From positions 248,001 to 312,000 of the forward strand of contig NZ_LMKL01000004.1 in assembly GCF_001421505.1 (NCBI RefSeq): 64,000 bases of DNA, written 5' to 3'. This DNA comes from Sphingomonas sp. Leaf17. GTDB lineage: Bacteria > Pseudomonadota > Alphaproteobacteria > Sphingomonadales > Sphingomonadaceae. The notes under the pieces were generated by a model. It ran no database searches and had not been told where the DNA came from. It saw only the letters and a program-made list of their open reading frames with translations. Position 1 is the stretch's first letter; every line of letters begins with the position of its first letter. This document shows positions 32,645-41,658 of the stretch, piece after piece. The translations under genes and the position numbers were made by a program.

Positions 32645-34591
32645 ATGCGCGCGGCGATGATGACGACTCTGACGGCGATCCTGCTGGCGGCCCCGGTTCA
32701 GGGGCAGCAGGCAACCACGATCCAGCAGGATTTCGAGGCGGCAACCGCGCTGGCGGACAAGGGGGACCATGTGGCGGCGCTGGCAGCTTGGGAGAGGCTG
32801 GAACAGCGGACGGCCAGCAAGCGGCGCAGTCTGGCGCTGGTGCAGGTCCGCAAGAGCGCGACCCTGCTCGCGCTGAACCGCAAGGACGAATCGGTGGCGG
32901 CGGCGCGCGCCGGACTCGCCGGGCTGCCGGCGGCCGACAAGACGTTGCAGGAGGATCGCTTCACCGCGTACTTCAACATCGCCCGCGTCGCCCAGAACGC
33001 GATCGACTATGCCGGCGCGGCGACCGCCTATGCCCAGGCCGAGGGCGCGAGCGATGATCCCGGCTTCCGACTGGCGGCGATGATCGGCCAGGCCGATGTG
33101 CTGACCTATGTCGCGCCGACCGAGGCGGCGAAGGCGATGGCCCGGGCCGAGGCGCTGGCCGCGACGATAAAGGTTTCCAAAAGCGACATGGCCGAGATTT
33201 CCCGGCGCAAGGGCCTGTTGCTGCTGAACACCGGTGCGTTCGAGGCGGCGCGGCAGGCGTCGATCCAGGCCGTCACCCTGCGTGGCGGGATGACGGAAAA
33301 GACCGATCTGCGCGACGTCGCTGTCCGGTCGGACGCGGCGATCGCGTCGCTGCTGGTCGGCAGGACCGACGATGCGCGGCGCTACATGGCGATGACCGGG
33401 GCCGGGCGGATCACGAAGGGCGATTTCACGCCCGGTGCAGAAATGACGGTGCCCGATTGCGGTGGCGATGCCGGGCTGAAACCGGCCGATATGGCGGTTG
33501 TCGAATTCAGTATCGGCGACGACGGCAGCGTCCTCCAGGCGGCACCGATCTACGCCGTCGGCGGTGGTGAGGCGGCGCTGACATTCGCACGCGCCGCGCG
33601 CGACTGGTCGTGGACGCCGGAACAGGTGAAGACCATGCCCGCGTTCTTCCGGTATGGCGCGCGGGTCGAAATGCGCTGTTCGACCGCGTTCCAGCGACCG
33701 TCGATCGTCGGGACGCTGCGTAGCGACCTGGCGCACTGGCTGGATGAAAGGGGCGCGCCCGCGCTGGAGCCGGTGTCGGACAAGGCTGTGCTGGCCATCG
33801 CCGCGCAGCGGGCCGCGCTGGCCACGGGCGAGGGGAAGGCCGGTCGCGATGCTTTGACGCTGATGTCGCCGATCTATGCGCTGATCGAAAACCCGATTGT
33901 CGGCAATGACGAGCGCAACGCGCTGGCGGCGCGGGCGCTGGCGATTGCGGTTGCCAACGGCGCTCCCCCTTCGGTTCGGCTCGGGCTGGACATGATGGTG
34001 CGACAGACGGCAAAACTGGATCGGGACTTTGATGCTGTCCAGCAGATCTACCGGCGGATGCTGGATGAACCCGTTTATGCCAGCGACGCCCGGACCCGCT
34101 CGGTTCTGCGGCTGATGCAGGCGGATCATGAAAAGCCGCGCGTTGCCAAACCGCTGCTGGAAAATGTCGCGAACGATCCGGCACTCGACGCGTCCGACCC
34201 TTTGCGGGTGGGAGCGCTGGTGCGGCTGGCATCGCTTGAGCAGACCGCCGGCGACACGGCGGCCGCGCGCGCGGCGTTTGAGAAGTCCGGCCTGACGGCG
34301 GACCAGTGCGCGTTGCTGGATGCGCCGCCTAGGCAGTTGAAAACTGGCGGTGTCTTTCCCGAGGAAGCGCAGGGCTGGGGGTTCGAGGGCTGGACCAGCA
34401 CGCAGTTTGATATCGGCGCGGACGGCAGGGTCCTGAACGAGCGTGCGGTGCTCAGCTATCCGCCGTTCGTCTTCACCAAGGCGGGCGTGGCGGCGATCAC
34501 GACCTCACGCTTCGCCAAGAGCTTCAGGCCGGACGGCGGGCTGGGCTGCGGCGGGACGACGCGCCGGATACGATTTACGCTGGGCAGGTGA
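32645..34591 (+). CDS. Periplasmic repeat protein with two TonB-C-like domains
   Basis: A 648-residue protein with a short signal peptide (MRAAMMTTLTAILLAAPVQG). An alpha-helical TPR-like half follows, containing repeats such as ALADKGDHVAALAAWERLE. Two segments resemble TonB C-terminal (TonB_C) domains: ~282-345 (VVEFSIGDDGSVLQAAPI) and ~580-645 (TSTQFDIGADGRVLNERAVL). GGGGGA precedes the ATG. No transmembrane anchor or Pro-rich spacer is present, so it is not a canonical TonB. It could be a periplasmic scaffold; function unknown. Confidence 0.75.
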   Translation: MRAAMMTTLTAILLAAPVQGQQATTIQQDFEAATALADKGDHVAALAAWERLEQRTASKRRSLALVQVRKSATLLALNRKDESVAAARAGLAGLPAADKTLQEDRFTAYFNIARVAQNAIDYAGAATAYAQAEGASDDPGFRLAAMIGQADVLTYVAPTEAAKAMARAEALAATIKVSKSDMAEISRRKGLLLLNTGAFEAARQASIQAVTLRGGMTEKTDLRDVAVRSDAAIASLLVGRTDDARRYMAMTGAGRITKGDFTPGAEMTVPDCGGDAGLKPADMAVVEFSIGDDGSVLQAAPIYAVGGGEAALTFARAARDWSWTPEQVKTMPAFFRYGARVEMRCSTAFQRPSIVGTLRSDLAHWLDERGAPALEPVSDKAVLAIAAQRAALATGEGKAGRDALTLMSPIYALIENPIVGNDERNALAARALAIAVANGAPPSVRLGLDMMVRQTAKLDRDFDAVQQIYRRMLDEPVYASDARTRSVLRLMQADHEKPRVAKPLLENVANDPALDASDPLRVGALVRLASLEQTAGDTAAARAAFEKSGLTADQCALLDAPPRQLKTGGVFPEEAQGWGFEGWTSTQFDIGADGRVLNERAVLSYPPFVFTKAGVAAITTSRFAKSFRPDGGLGCGGTTRRIRFTLGR

Positions 34592-34639
34592 TCCGGTTCG
34601 TGACCGGTGTTCATGGCCGGCAAGTGACGGTCGTTCAGG

Positions 34640-34665
34640 CCGGGGAGGGCAGCCACCCTCCCCGG
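34640..34665. terminator. GC-rich terminator hairpin between convergent genes
   Basis: Perfect ten-base stem CCGGGGAGGG / CCCTCCCCGG with a six-base loop, between the convergent TonB-C-like gene and the carbonic anhydrase gene. It is followed by a G-run rather than a T-run, so efficiency as an intrinsic terminator is uncertain. Confidence 0.6.
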
Positions 34666-34670
34666 GGGGG

Positions 34671-35368
34671 TCACAGGTTCTCGGTGTCGGCATCTTCCTT
34701 CAGCCGTTCGAGACGCTTCTCCATCTCATCGGCGGTCAGCAGGACCCGGTCGGGCTTGGCGACTTCGTCCAGATTGGTCGTCGAGTCGATTTCGTGGAGG
34801 GTGCGGATCAGGCCGTCGCGAATGTCGTAGACCCAGCCGTGGACCCACAGATCCTGCCCCCGCGCAAAGGCGCCCTGCACGGTGGCGGTCTTGGCCAGCT
34901 TGATCGCCTGGTCGCGGACGTTGACCTCGACCAGCCGGTTGACCTTGCCCTCCTCGGTCGACTGGGCATCGACTTCGTCGGCATGGGCGTGACGCACCTG
35001 ACGCGCATTTTCGAGCCACTGGTGCACCGGCCCCTCGGTGCCGCCGTCGAGCGCCGCCTTGATCCCGCCGCAGCCGTGATGGCCGCAGACGATCACATGG
35101 CGCACGCCGAGCACGTCGACCGCATATTGCAGGACCGACATCAGGTTGAGGTCGTCGTCATAGACGAGGTTGGCGACGTTGCGGTGGATGAACATGCCGC
35201 CGGGGGGCGACATGGTCATCTGTTCCGGGCTGACGCGGCTGTCCGAACAGCCGATCCAGAGGAAGCGGGGTTTCTGCCCGACGCTCTGGCGCGAGAAGAA
35301 GTCTGGGCGTTCCTCGATCAGCTCGATCGCCCACGCCTTGTTGGCCAGCAGAAGCTGCTTGTAGTCGA

Positions 35369-35372
<4 letters not shown>
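34671..35372 (-). CDS. can: Beta-class carbonic anhydrase
   Basis: A 233-residue zinc enzyme. Ligands are C42 and D44 (GCSDSRV, the Asp-Arg dyad), H98 and C101 (CGHHGCGG). It interconverts CO2 and bicarbonate in the cytoplasm. The start codon overlaps the stop of the SulP transporter by four bases, so the two are translated together. This pairing indicates bicarbonate (or coupled anion) handling. Confidence 0.94.
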
Positions 35373-36949
<1,577 letters not shown>

Positions 36950-37169
36950 CAGGGCTCCTATTCGCTACGGTGTCGGCTTCGGGAATGTCCGAAACGGTCA
37001 CTTCATATCATGGCGCAGGGGTGATGCGTTGTGGGCATTATGCGACGATCCGGTGCCGGGGTGCGCCAGGGCGAACGGCCATCATGACGGCGTCATCATC
37101 CTGTCATGTTGATCGGCATCTTTGCGCGCAGTGCTTTGCGTTGTGCCGATCACCTCCTATGTGGTCGGC

Positions 37170-37709
37170 ATGCGACGACCAACCACCCGAAACAACGACT
37201 GGGGCTTTCCCCGCTGGCGGGGGTATGGCTCCGGTCGCGAAACCACGCAGGTGCGGATGTGCGACCGCCACGGTTGCGACCAGCCGGGCGATTGTCCAGC
37301 ACCGAAATCGCCGAACAGCCCGGACCGCTGGTATTTCTGCGTGACCCACGCGGGCGAATATAACCGGGGCTGGAATTATTTCGAAGGGCTGAGCGCGGAG
37401 GAAGCGGCCGAGCGCGAGGCGGCGGGGACACGCGAGGCGTCGGGATACACGTCGGCCAATCACTATGCCTGGGGTGGACCGGGGGACGGCACCCGGTCGC
37501 GCGACGAATTGCGGGCCTTGTCGATACTGGGCCTTGAGTCCGATGCCGCGTTCGACGCGGTCAAGGCGGCGTGGCGCAAGCTGGCCAAGGAAAACCATCC
37601 CGATGTCCGGCCCGGCGATGCCGATGCCGCGGTGCGCTTTCAGGCGGTGCAGGCGGCCTATGAGGTGCTGCGCGCGGCCGAGGATGCGCGGACGCCGAAG
37701 ACCGCATGA
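37170..37709 (+). CDS. J-domain protein with a cysteine-rich N-terminus
   Basis: A 179-residue protein whose C-terminal ~60 residues are a J domain with the HPD tripeptide at 143-145 (KENHPDVRPGD). The N-terminal part carries C31, C36, C42 and C57 (MCDRHGCDQPGDC ... YFCVTH), a likely zinc site unlike the DnaJ zinc finger. ATG 37170 is picked for the conserved-looking basic start; there is no strong ribosome binding site, and GTG at 37161 is an alternative. It presumably recruits DnaK to a specific client. Confidence 0.8.
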   Translation: MRRPTTRNNDWGFPRWRGYGSGRETTQVRMCDRHGCDQPGDCPAPKSPNSPDRWYFCVTHAGEYNRGWNYFEGLSAEEAAEREAAGTREASGYTSANHYAWGGPGDGTRSRDELRALSILGLESDAAFDAVKAAWRKLAKENHPDVRPGDADAAVRFQAVQAAYEVLRAAEDARTPKTA

Positions 37710-37719
37710 AGGTGCCCGT

Positions 37720-38025
37720 ATGAAGATGGGGGTTCGCAGCGACTGGCAGGGCGCGGTGCTGGTTTGCGGCAAATGTTCTAAGAAGGTCGGCGGCGGCTTC
37801 GGCGCATCCGGCAAGACCGGGCTGGCCAAGGCGCTGGCCAAGGCCACCGGCGGCGGCAAGCGGCGCAAGGATCCGCTTGGGATCGTCGAGACCAAATGCC
37901 TCGGCATCTGTCCCAAGGGTGCCGTCGTCCTTGTCGATACCGCGCGGCCGGGCGAATGGCTGCTGATCCCGGCGGGGACCGCGATCGACGACGTCGTCGG
38001 TCAGCTGCGCGGCAGATCCGGCTGA
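37720..38025 (+). CDS. Thioredoxin-like [2Fe-2S] ferredoxin
   Basis: A 101-residue protein with C16-x2-C19 and C60-x3-C64 (KCLGICPKGAVV), the Cys spacing of thioredoxin-like [2Fe-2S] ferredoxins. A Gly/Lys-rich insert lies between the pairs. AAGGTG lies five bases before ATG 37720, ten bases after the J-domain gene. Its TGA abuts the stop codon of convergent sufE with no gap. It probably serves in electron transfer or cluster handling alongside SufE. Confidence 0.82.
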   Translation: MKMGVRSDWQGAVLVCGKCSKKVGGGFGASGKTGLAKALAKATGGGKRRKDPLGIVETKCLGICPKGAVVLVDTARPGEWLLIPAGTAIDDVVGQLRGRSG

Positions 38026-38433
38026 TTACCCGGCGTAACGGGCGGCGGTTTCGCGGATCAGGGCGATCATGTTGGGGATCCCCTGTGTCCGGTTCGAGGA
38101 CAATTGCTTCGACAGGTCGAACGGCGCGAGCGCGGCCGGCACGTCGGTCGCCAGGATGGCGGCCGGTTCGGCATCCTGCACGCTGACCAGCACCAGCGCG
38201 ATGATCCCCTTGGTGATCGCGGCGTTGGAATCGGCCAGGAAATGGAGCCGGCCGTCATCACGCACGGTGGGATAGACCCAGACCGAGGCCGAACAGCCCC
38301 GCACCAGCGTCGCGTCGGTCTTCAGCGCGTCGGGCATGGGTTCGAGCGTTTTGCCGAGGTCGATCAGCAGACGATACCGGTCGTCGCCGTCGAGAAAATC
38401 ATATTCGTCGTGAATGTCGCTGAGACTGGTCAT
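38026..38433 (-). CDS. sufE: SufE-family sulfur acceptor
   Basis: A 135-residue protein with the persulfide-accepting C47 in VRGCSASVWV and the SufE/CsdE core (RYRLLIDLGKTLEPMPDALK). The start MTSLSDIHDEYDFL at 38433 matches SufE; the upstream open frame is Pro/Arg-rich and improbable. It would accept sulfur from a cysteine desulfurase (two are encoded at 15.6-17.7 kb) and hand it to a Suf scaffold; no sufBCD is in this window. Confidence 0.9.
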   Translation of the reverse strand: MTSLSDIHDEYDFLDGDDRYRLLIDLGKTLEPMPDALKTDATLVRGCSASVWVYPTVRDDGRLHFLADSNAAITKGIIALVLVSVQDAEPAAILATDVPAALAPFDLSKQLSSNRTQGIPNMIALIRETAARYAG

Positions 38434-38736
38434 GTCCGGCCGGGTAACGGGTCGTGCGCGACGCGGCAAGGTGGACGACAGGTGGACGACAGGTGGACGG
38501 CGTCCGCCGGGGAAAATGCGGGTGCGAAAGGTTACAAAGGTTACACCCGCAAAGGGGGGGGGCAAGGGAGGGGGGGGGGGCAGGGGGGGGGCTGGCCTTT
38601 GGAACCCTGTGCTCCTGCGGTTGAAGGAGCACGGTGGTGCATCGGGCGCGGGGTTGGAGGCGGCGATGGGAAAGAGCAGGTTCGCCGTCAGCGTGTCATC
38701 GCCGCAGCGAATAGGACAGCGGTTTTTTCGTACCTG
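38434..38736. other. 303-base non-coding interval with tandem repeats and long G-runs
   Basis: No credible gene. It contains three 11-base tandem units AGGTGGACGAC (38469-38501, third unit with a changed end), a direct repeat AAAGGTTAC twice, and then four G-runs of 9, 3, 11 and 9 bases at 38554-38591 on the + strand. It must contain the sufE promoter; the 3' end of the psp-associated gene set also lies here. Confidence 0.8.
38554..38591 (+). repeat. Clustered long G-runs, G-quadruplex candidate
   Basis: G-runs at 38554-38562 (9), 38566-38568 (3), 38570-38580 (11) and 38583-38591 (9), with one- to three-base spacers. The pattern satisfies a four-run G-quadruplex motif on the + strand, with a matching C-rich i-motif on the other. 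Long homopolymers are also prone to sequencing-length error and slippage. Confidence 0.8.
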
Positions 38737-38979
38737 TCAAAGATCGACGCCGGCCGCGATCGCCTCCAGCTTCTTGATGCGTTCCTTCAGATCGGCGATT
38801 TCGATGCGGGCGCCGACCGCCGGGGCGCCGGCGGGGTTGGGTTCGCCGGCGGCCTCCATCTCGCACCGCTTCAGGCTGAGCCAGCCGCGCCAGCCGGAGA
38901 GGACCGTGGCGCTCAGCATGGCGATCGCGACAAGCGCGGCGGCGGCCATGGTCAGATAGAAGTTGGGATCGGTCGTCAT
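38737..38979 (-). CDS. Small membrane protein, PspB-like paralogue 4
   Basis: An 80-residue protein: a single N-terminal transmembrane helix (YLTMAAAALVAIAMLSATVLSG region, ~8-30), a Pro/Ala-rich hinge, and a C-terminal helix ending DLKERIKKLEAIAAGVDL. AGGA lies eight to nine bases before the ATG. It is the last gene of the psp-associated series. The coiled-coil end resembles the other small genes of the row but lacks their terminal EI-x-x-LRD motif. Confidence 0.68.
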   Translation of the reverse strand: MTTDPNFYLTMAAAALVAIAMLSATVLSGWRGWLSLKRCEMEAAGEPNPAGAPAVGARIEIADLKERIKKLEAIAAGVDL

Positions 38980-38990
38980 CGCACAGGTTC

Positions 38991-39239
38991 CTATCGATCG
39001 CGCAGCCGCTCGATCTCGCGATCGAGGCCAAGGCTGCCATGGTTGTCGGTCACGACGCGCTCCAGCACCGCGATCCGCTCCTTCAACTGGCGGACGTCAT
39101 CGCGCAGGGTCAGCGTGTCCTTGCTTTCCTCCAACTGCTGGCCGCGCCAGTCGCGCCCGGAGCGCACGCGGGCCTTGATGACCCCGGCAATCATCACAAT
39201 CAGAACGATCATGACGACCATCATCTGTCCACCTTCCAT
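38991..39239 (-). CDS. Small membrane protein, PspB-like paralogue 3
   Basis: About 82 residues: Met-rich transmembrane helix (MMVVMIVLIVMIAGVI), basic anchor (KARVRSGRDWR), then a coiled coil LKERIAVLERVVTDNHG and terminal DREIERLRDR. Candidate starts are 39248, 39239 and 39224; GGGGA is spaced eight bases from 39239, GAAGGTGG precedes 39224. It shares the V-L-E-R-x-V-T-D and EI-x-x-LRD signatures with its upstream neighbours. Confidence 0.7.
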   Translation of the reverse strand: MEGGQMMVVMIVLIVMIAGVIKARVRSGRDWRGQQLEESKDTLTLRDDVRQLKERIAVLERVVTDNHGSLGLDREIERLRDR

Positions 39240-39275
39240 CGAAATCATCCCCGTAAGTTGTTGATATTGTCTGTA

Positions 39276-39542
39276 TTAGTTGAGTGGCCGCGCGTCGCGC
39301 AGCAACTCGATCTCGCTGGACAGATCCGCACCGCGATCGGTGACGATCCGCTCCAGCACCCGTACCCGTTGTTCCAGCCGTTCGGTCTGGGCCGCATATT
39401 GCGCGGCCTTCTCGGCGGTCATGCTGGCCTGCTGGTCGAGCTGCTTTTCGCGCAGGGCGAGCCAGGGCTTGACGATCGCCCCACTGACGATCGCGACGAT
39501 CGGGATCATGAGGGCGAAGATCGGGATCATGAGCGGGCTCAT
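39276..39542 (-). CDS. Small membrane protein, PspB-like paralogue 2
   Basis: An 88-residue protein with N-terminal transmembrane helix (LMIPIFALMIPIVAIVSGAIV), cytoplasmic linker, and C-terminal coiled coil RLEQRVRVLERIVTDRGADL followed by SSEIELLRD. AAGGA is eight bases before the ATG. The topology (short N-terminus out, long C-terminal helix in) is that of PspB. It is probably part of the psp transcript. Confidence 0.72.
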   Translation of the reverse strand: MSPLMIPIFALMIPIVAIVSGAIVKPWLALREKQLDQQASMTAEKAAQYAAQTERLEQRVRVLERIVTDRGADLSSEIELLRDARPLN

Positions 39543-39598
39543 CGGATCAGTCCTTGGGAATCAGTGGGGGGGAATCGGTCGGGCGATATCGGTGGGCG

Positions 39599-39895
39599 TC
39601 AGCGGTCGCGCAGGGCGTCGATTTCGCGGGCGGTACGCTCGGCGGGATCGGTGGCGATCCGTTCGAGGACCGCGATCCGCTCCTCCAGCCGGCTGATTTT
39701 GCCGGTCAGCTGCGCGTTCTCCGAGGTCAGCAATTCGACCTTGCGGCTGGCGTCGATGTCGTCGCGCTTGGCCGTCTTGCCCCAGTCGTCCGTGGGTTCG
39801 TAGCCATGCTTCGCGCGGATCCAGTTGTTGATGATCCATCCAGCGGTCGTGATCGCGATCAGCGCGATGACGAAACCCGGTCCACCCCATCCCAT
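39599..39895 (-). CDS. Small membrane protein, PspB-like paralogue 1
   Basis: A 98-residue protein with one transmembrane helix (PGFVIALIAITTAGWIINNWI), a linker, and a C-terminal coiled coil RLEERIAVLERIATDPAERT followed by AREIDALRDR. GGGAG stands seven bases before the ATG. It directly follows pspC (31 bases). The LERI-x-TD motif aligns with NTIERIVAAD of PspB, arguing for paralogy by duplication. Confidence 0.74.
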   Translation of the reverse strand: MGWGGPGFVIALIAITTAGWIINNWIRAKHGYEPTDDWGKTAKRDDIDASRKVELLTSENAQLTGKISRLEERIAVLERIATDPAERTAREIDALRDR

Positions 39896-39926
39896 GTCAT
39901 ATCTCCCTGTTCAAACCCGGATCCGA

Positions 39927-40310
39927 TCAGCGCAGGCTGTCGATCTCGTTGGCGAGCCGGCTGTTGCGGCTGGTGTAGTGCGTTTCGAAATCGGCGAGGC
40001 GGCGGTCGATCTCGCGCAGCTTCGAGCGGACCTCGGCGGTCGAGCGGGTCGGGTTGGTGCGGACCCCCTGCCAGAACTTGGCATCCTCCGGCGTGTCGTA
40101 CAGGCCGATCGGCTTGGCCTTGGCCATCCAGGCGACCAGCACATAGGCCAGCGGGATCCAGGGAAAGCCGACCCCGGTGACGGTCAGCAGGACCGCGCCG
40201 ACCCGGATCCAGAGCGCATCGACCCCGGTATAGTCGGCGATGCCGGCGCAGACGCCCTTCCACTTGGCATCCTGTTTGTTGAGGTAGAATGTGGTGCGGC
40301 TTGCAGACAT
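39927..40310 (-). CDS. pspC: Phage-shock protein C
   Basis: A 127-residue inner-membrane protein with the PspC domain: KWKGVCAGIADYTGVDALWIRV (amphipathic entry) and VGFPWIPLAYVLVAWM. It has a cytoplasmic C-terminal helix ending RLANEIDSLR, the same ending seen in the downstream small proteins. GGAGG is eight bases before the ATG, which is one base after the pspB stop. It senses envelope stress with PspB and helps recruit PspA. Confidence 0.92.
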   Translation of the reverse strand: MSASRTTFYLNKQDAKWKGVCAGIADYTGVDALWIRVGAVLLTVTGVGFPWIPLAYVLVAWMAKAKPIGLYDTPEDAKFWQGVRTNPTRSTAEVRSKLREIDRRLADFETHYTSRNSRLANEIDSLR

Positions 40311-40311
40311 G

Positions 40312-40590
40312 TCAGTTCCTCCGTGGGAGTTCGTAGCGGGGCGCCTGGCCGTAGGGCGGGGCGTCGTAGGACGGCAGCGTCGGCTTGAAGTCGGGATTGT
40401 CGGCGGCGACGATGCGTTCGATCGTGTTCAGCCGGTCCTCAAGACGGCGGGCGAGAAGGTGCATTTCATCGAGCAGCTTCTCGTCCTCCTCGGTAATCTT
40501 CGGCGCGGTCTTCCACTTCGTGATGTAGTGGAAGATGATCCACGGCATCCCCAGGAAGATCGCGGGGACGACGATGATTTCCGATCCCAT
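40312..40590 (-). CDS. pspB: Phage-shock protein B
   Basis: A 92-residue membrane protein: N-terminal helix (IIVVPAIFLGMPWIIFHYI), then TKWK and a cytoplasmic coiled coil MHLLARRLEDRLNTIERIVAADNPDF typical of PspB, with a Pro/Tyr-rich tail. The ATG is one base after the pspA stop (TGAGATG). Works with PspC to relieve PspA inhibition of PspF. Confidence 0.9.
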   Translation of the reverse strand: MGSEIIVVPAIFLGMPWIIFHYITKWKTAPKITEEDEKLLDEMHLLARRLEDRLNTIERIVAADNPDFKPTLPSYDAPPYGQAPRYELPRRN

Positions 40591-40591
40591 C

Positions 40592-41260
40592 TCAGCCGTC
40601 CTTCTTCATGCGCGCCTTGAGCGCGGCGAGGTCGGCATCGACCTTGTCGTTGGCACTGAGCGCGGCGATCTCGTCCTCAAGGCTCATCGGCAGCGATCCC
40701 AGGCCCATCGCCTCGGCGCGACCCTCGGCATCGTCGACCCGGCGTTCCAGCTGGTCGAAGCGGCTGAAGGCGTCATGCGTCTTGGGACCGTTGTACATCT
40801 CGCGCAGGCGGACGCGGTTGTTCGCGCTTTCCAGCCGGGTGGCGATGTTCGACTGCTTGGTCCGCGCCTCGCGCAGCTTGTTCTGCAGCTTGGCGATGTC
40901 CTCCTCCGACGCGCGCAGCGCGTCGTCGAGCACGCCGACCTCGGCCTTCAGCTGGTCGGCCATGTCGGCGGCCTTCTGGCGTTCGACCAGGGCGGCCTTG
41001 GCCAGATCCTCGCGGTCCTTGGACAGCGCCAGCTCGGCCTTTTCGGTCCAGCTCGCCTGAAGCTGGTCCAGCTTGGAAATATGCCGGCGCATTTCCTTCT
41101 GGTCGGCGATGGTGCGGGCGGCGGACGCGCGCACCTCGACCAGCGTTTCCTCCATTTCCAGGATGATGAGGCGGATCATCTTCGCGGGATCCTCGGACTT
41201 TTCCAGCAGGTCGGCGAAGTTGGCGGCGACGATGTCGCGGGTGCGGGAAAATATGCCCAT
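40592..41260 (-). CDS. pspA: Phage-shock protein A (PspA/IM30)
   Basis: A 222-residue ESCRT-III-like coiled-coil protein. The N-terminal amphipathic helix MGIFSRTRDIVAANFADLLE, the PMI-type motif region (SEDPAKMIRLIILEMEETLVEVR), and long central helices with a conserved FDQLERRVDDAEGRAEAMG block. Start at 41260. PspA binds damaged inner membrane and also inhibits PspF; both the membrane helix and PspF-binding helical hairpin are intact. It is the second gene after the sigma-54 promoter. Confidence 0.94.
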   Translation of the reverse strand: MGIFSRTRDIVAANFADLLEKSEDPAKMIRLIILEMEETLVEVRASAARTIADQKEMRRHISKLDQLQASWTEKAELALSKDREDLAKAALVERQKAADMADQLKAEVGVLDDALRASEEDIAKLQNKLREARTKQSNIATRLESANNRVRLREMYNGPKTHDAFSRFDQLERRVDDAEGRAEAMGLGSLPMSLEDEIAALSANDKVDADLAALKARMKKDG

Positions 41261-41342
41261 CTGTACTCTACTCCTGGGTGCGAAAAATCGGGTGCCGGGG
41301 CGGGAAGAACGGGGCCGTCGATCCCGCCCCGGCGTCACCACA

Positions 41343-41489
41343 TCACGCGATGGCGGATGCGGTGATGGCGGTCGGCGCGTGGACTGCCGTATGGGCCGGA
41401 GCCGCAGCGCCCGCAACGATCAGCGCGGTGAAGAGCAGCGAACCCATGGCGGCGGTGAGGTTACGGCCGATGTTGGAAATATTGGTCAT
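41343..41489 (-). CDS. 48-residue membrane or exported peptide, first gene of the psp operon
   Basis: Starts at ATG 41489 (MTNISNIGRNL), just after GGGAG in the mRNA, seven bases upstream. It has a hydrophobic segment AAMGSLLFTALIVAGAAAPA that could be a signal peptide (cleavage after APA) or membrane helix, then a short HTAVHAPTAITASAIA tail. It lies between the sigma-54 promoter and pspA, so it would be the first protein made on induction. Function unknown. Confidence 0.65.
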   Translation of the reverse strand: MTNISNIGRNLTAAMGSLLFTALIVAGAAAPAHTAVHAPTAITASAIA

Positions 41490-41542
41490 GGTGGAAACTC
41501 CCTGTTCTGGTGCCGCCCTTGAAAGCGGCTTGTCCACAGCTT

Positions 41543-41559
41543 TGCATGGGGCGTGCCAG
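41543..41559 (-). promoter_or_regulatory. Sigma-54 promoter of the psp operon
   Basis: On the minus strand the sequence CTGGCACGCCCCATGCA has the -24 GG and -12 GC doublets exactly ten bases apart (consensus TGGCAC-N5-TTGCA, with A for T at one position). It lies 54 bases upstream of the 48-residue gene and in front of pspA, on the side facing the divergent activator gene pspF. Expected transcription start is near 41532. PspF sites should lie between it and pspF (41560-41650). Confidence 0.85.
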
Positions 41560-41658
41560 TTTACAAAACCATGCAATACCAATGACCTGCAAGATTATAC
41601 GGCTGCGTAACGATCGCATGCTTGCCAAGTGTCGGGAATTTGCGCCAAACCTTGGGGC

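Noticed and set aside
38104..39264. 386-residue forward frame across sufE and the psp paralogues
   Set aside because: Passes through the poly-G region and opposes several small genes with good ribosome binding sites; shadow.
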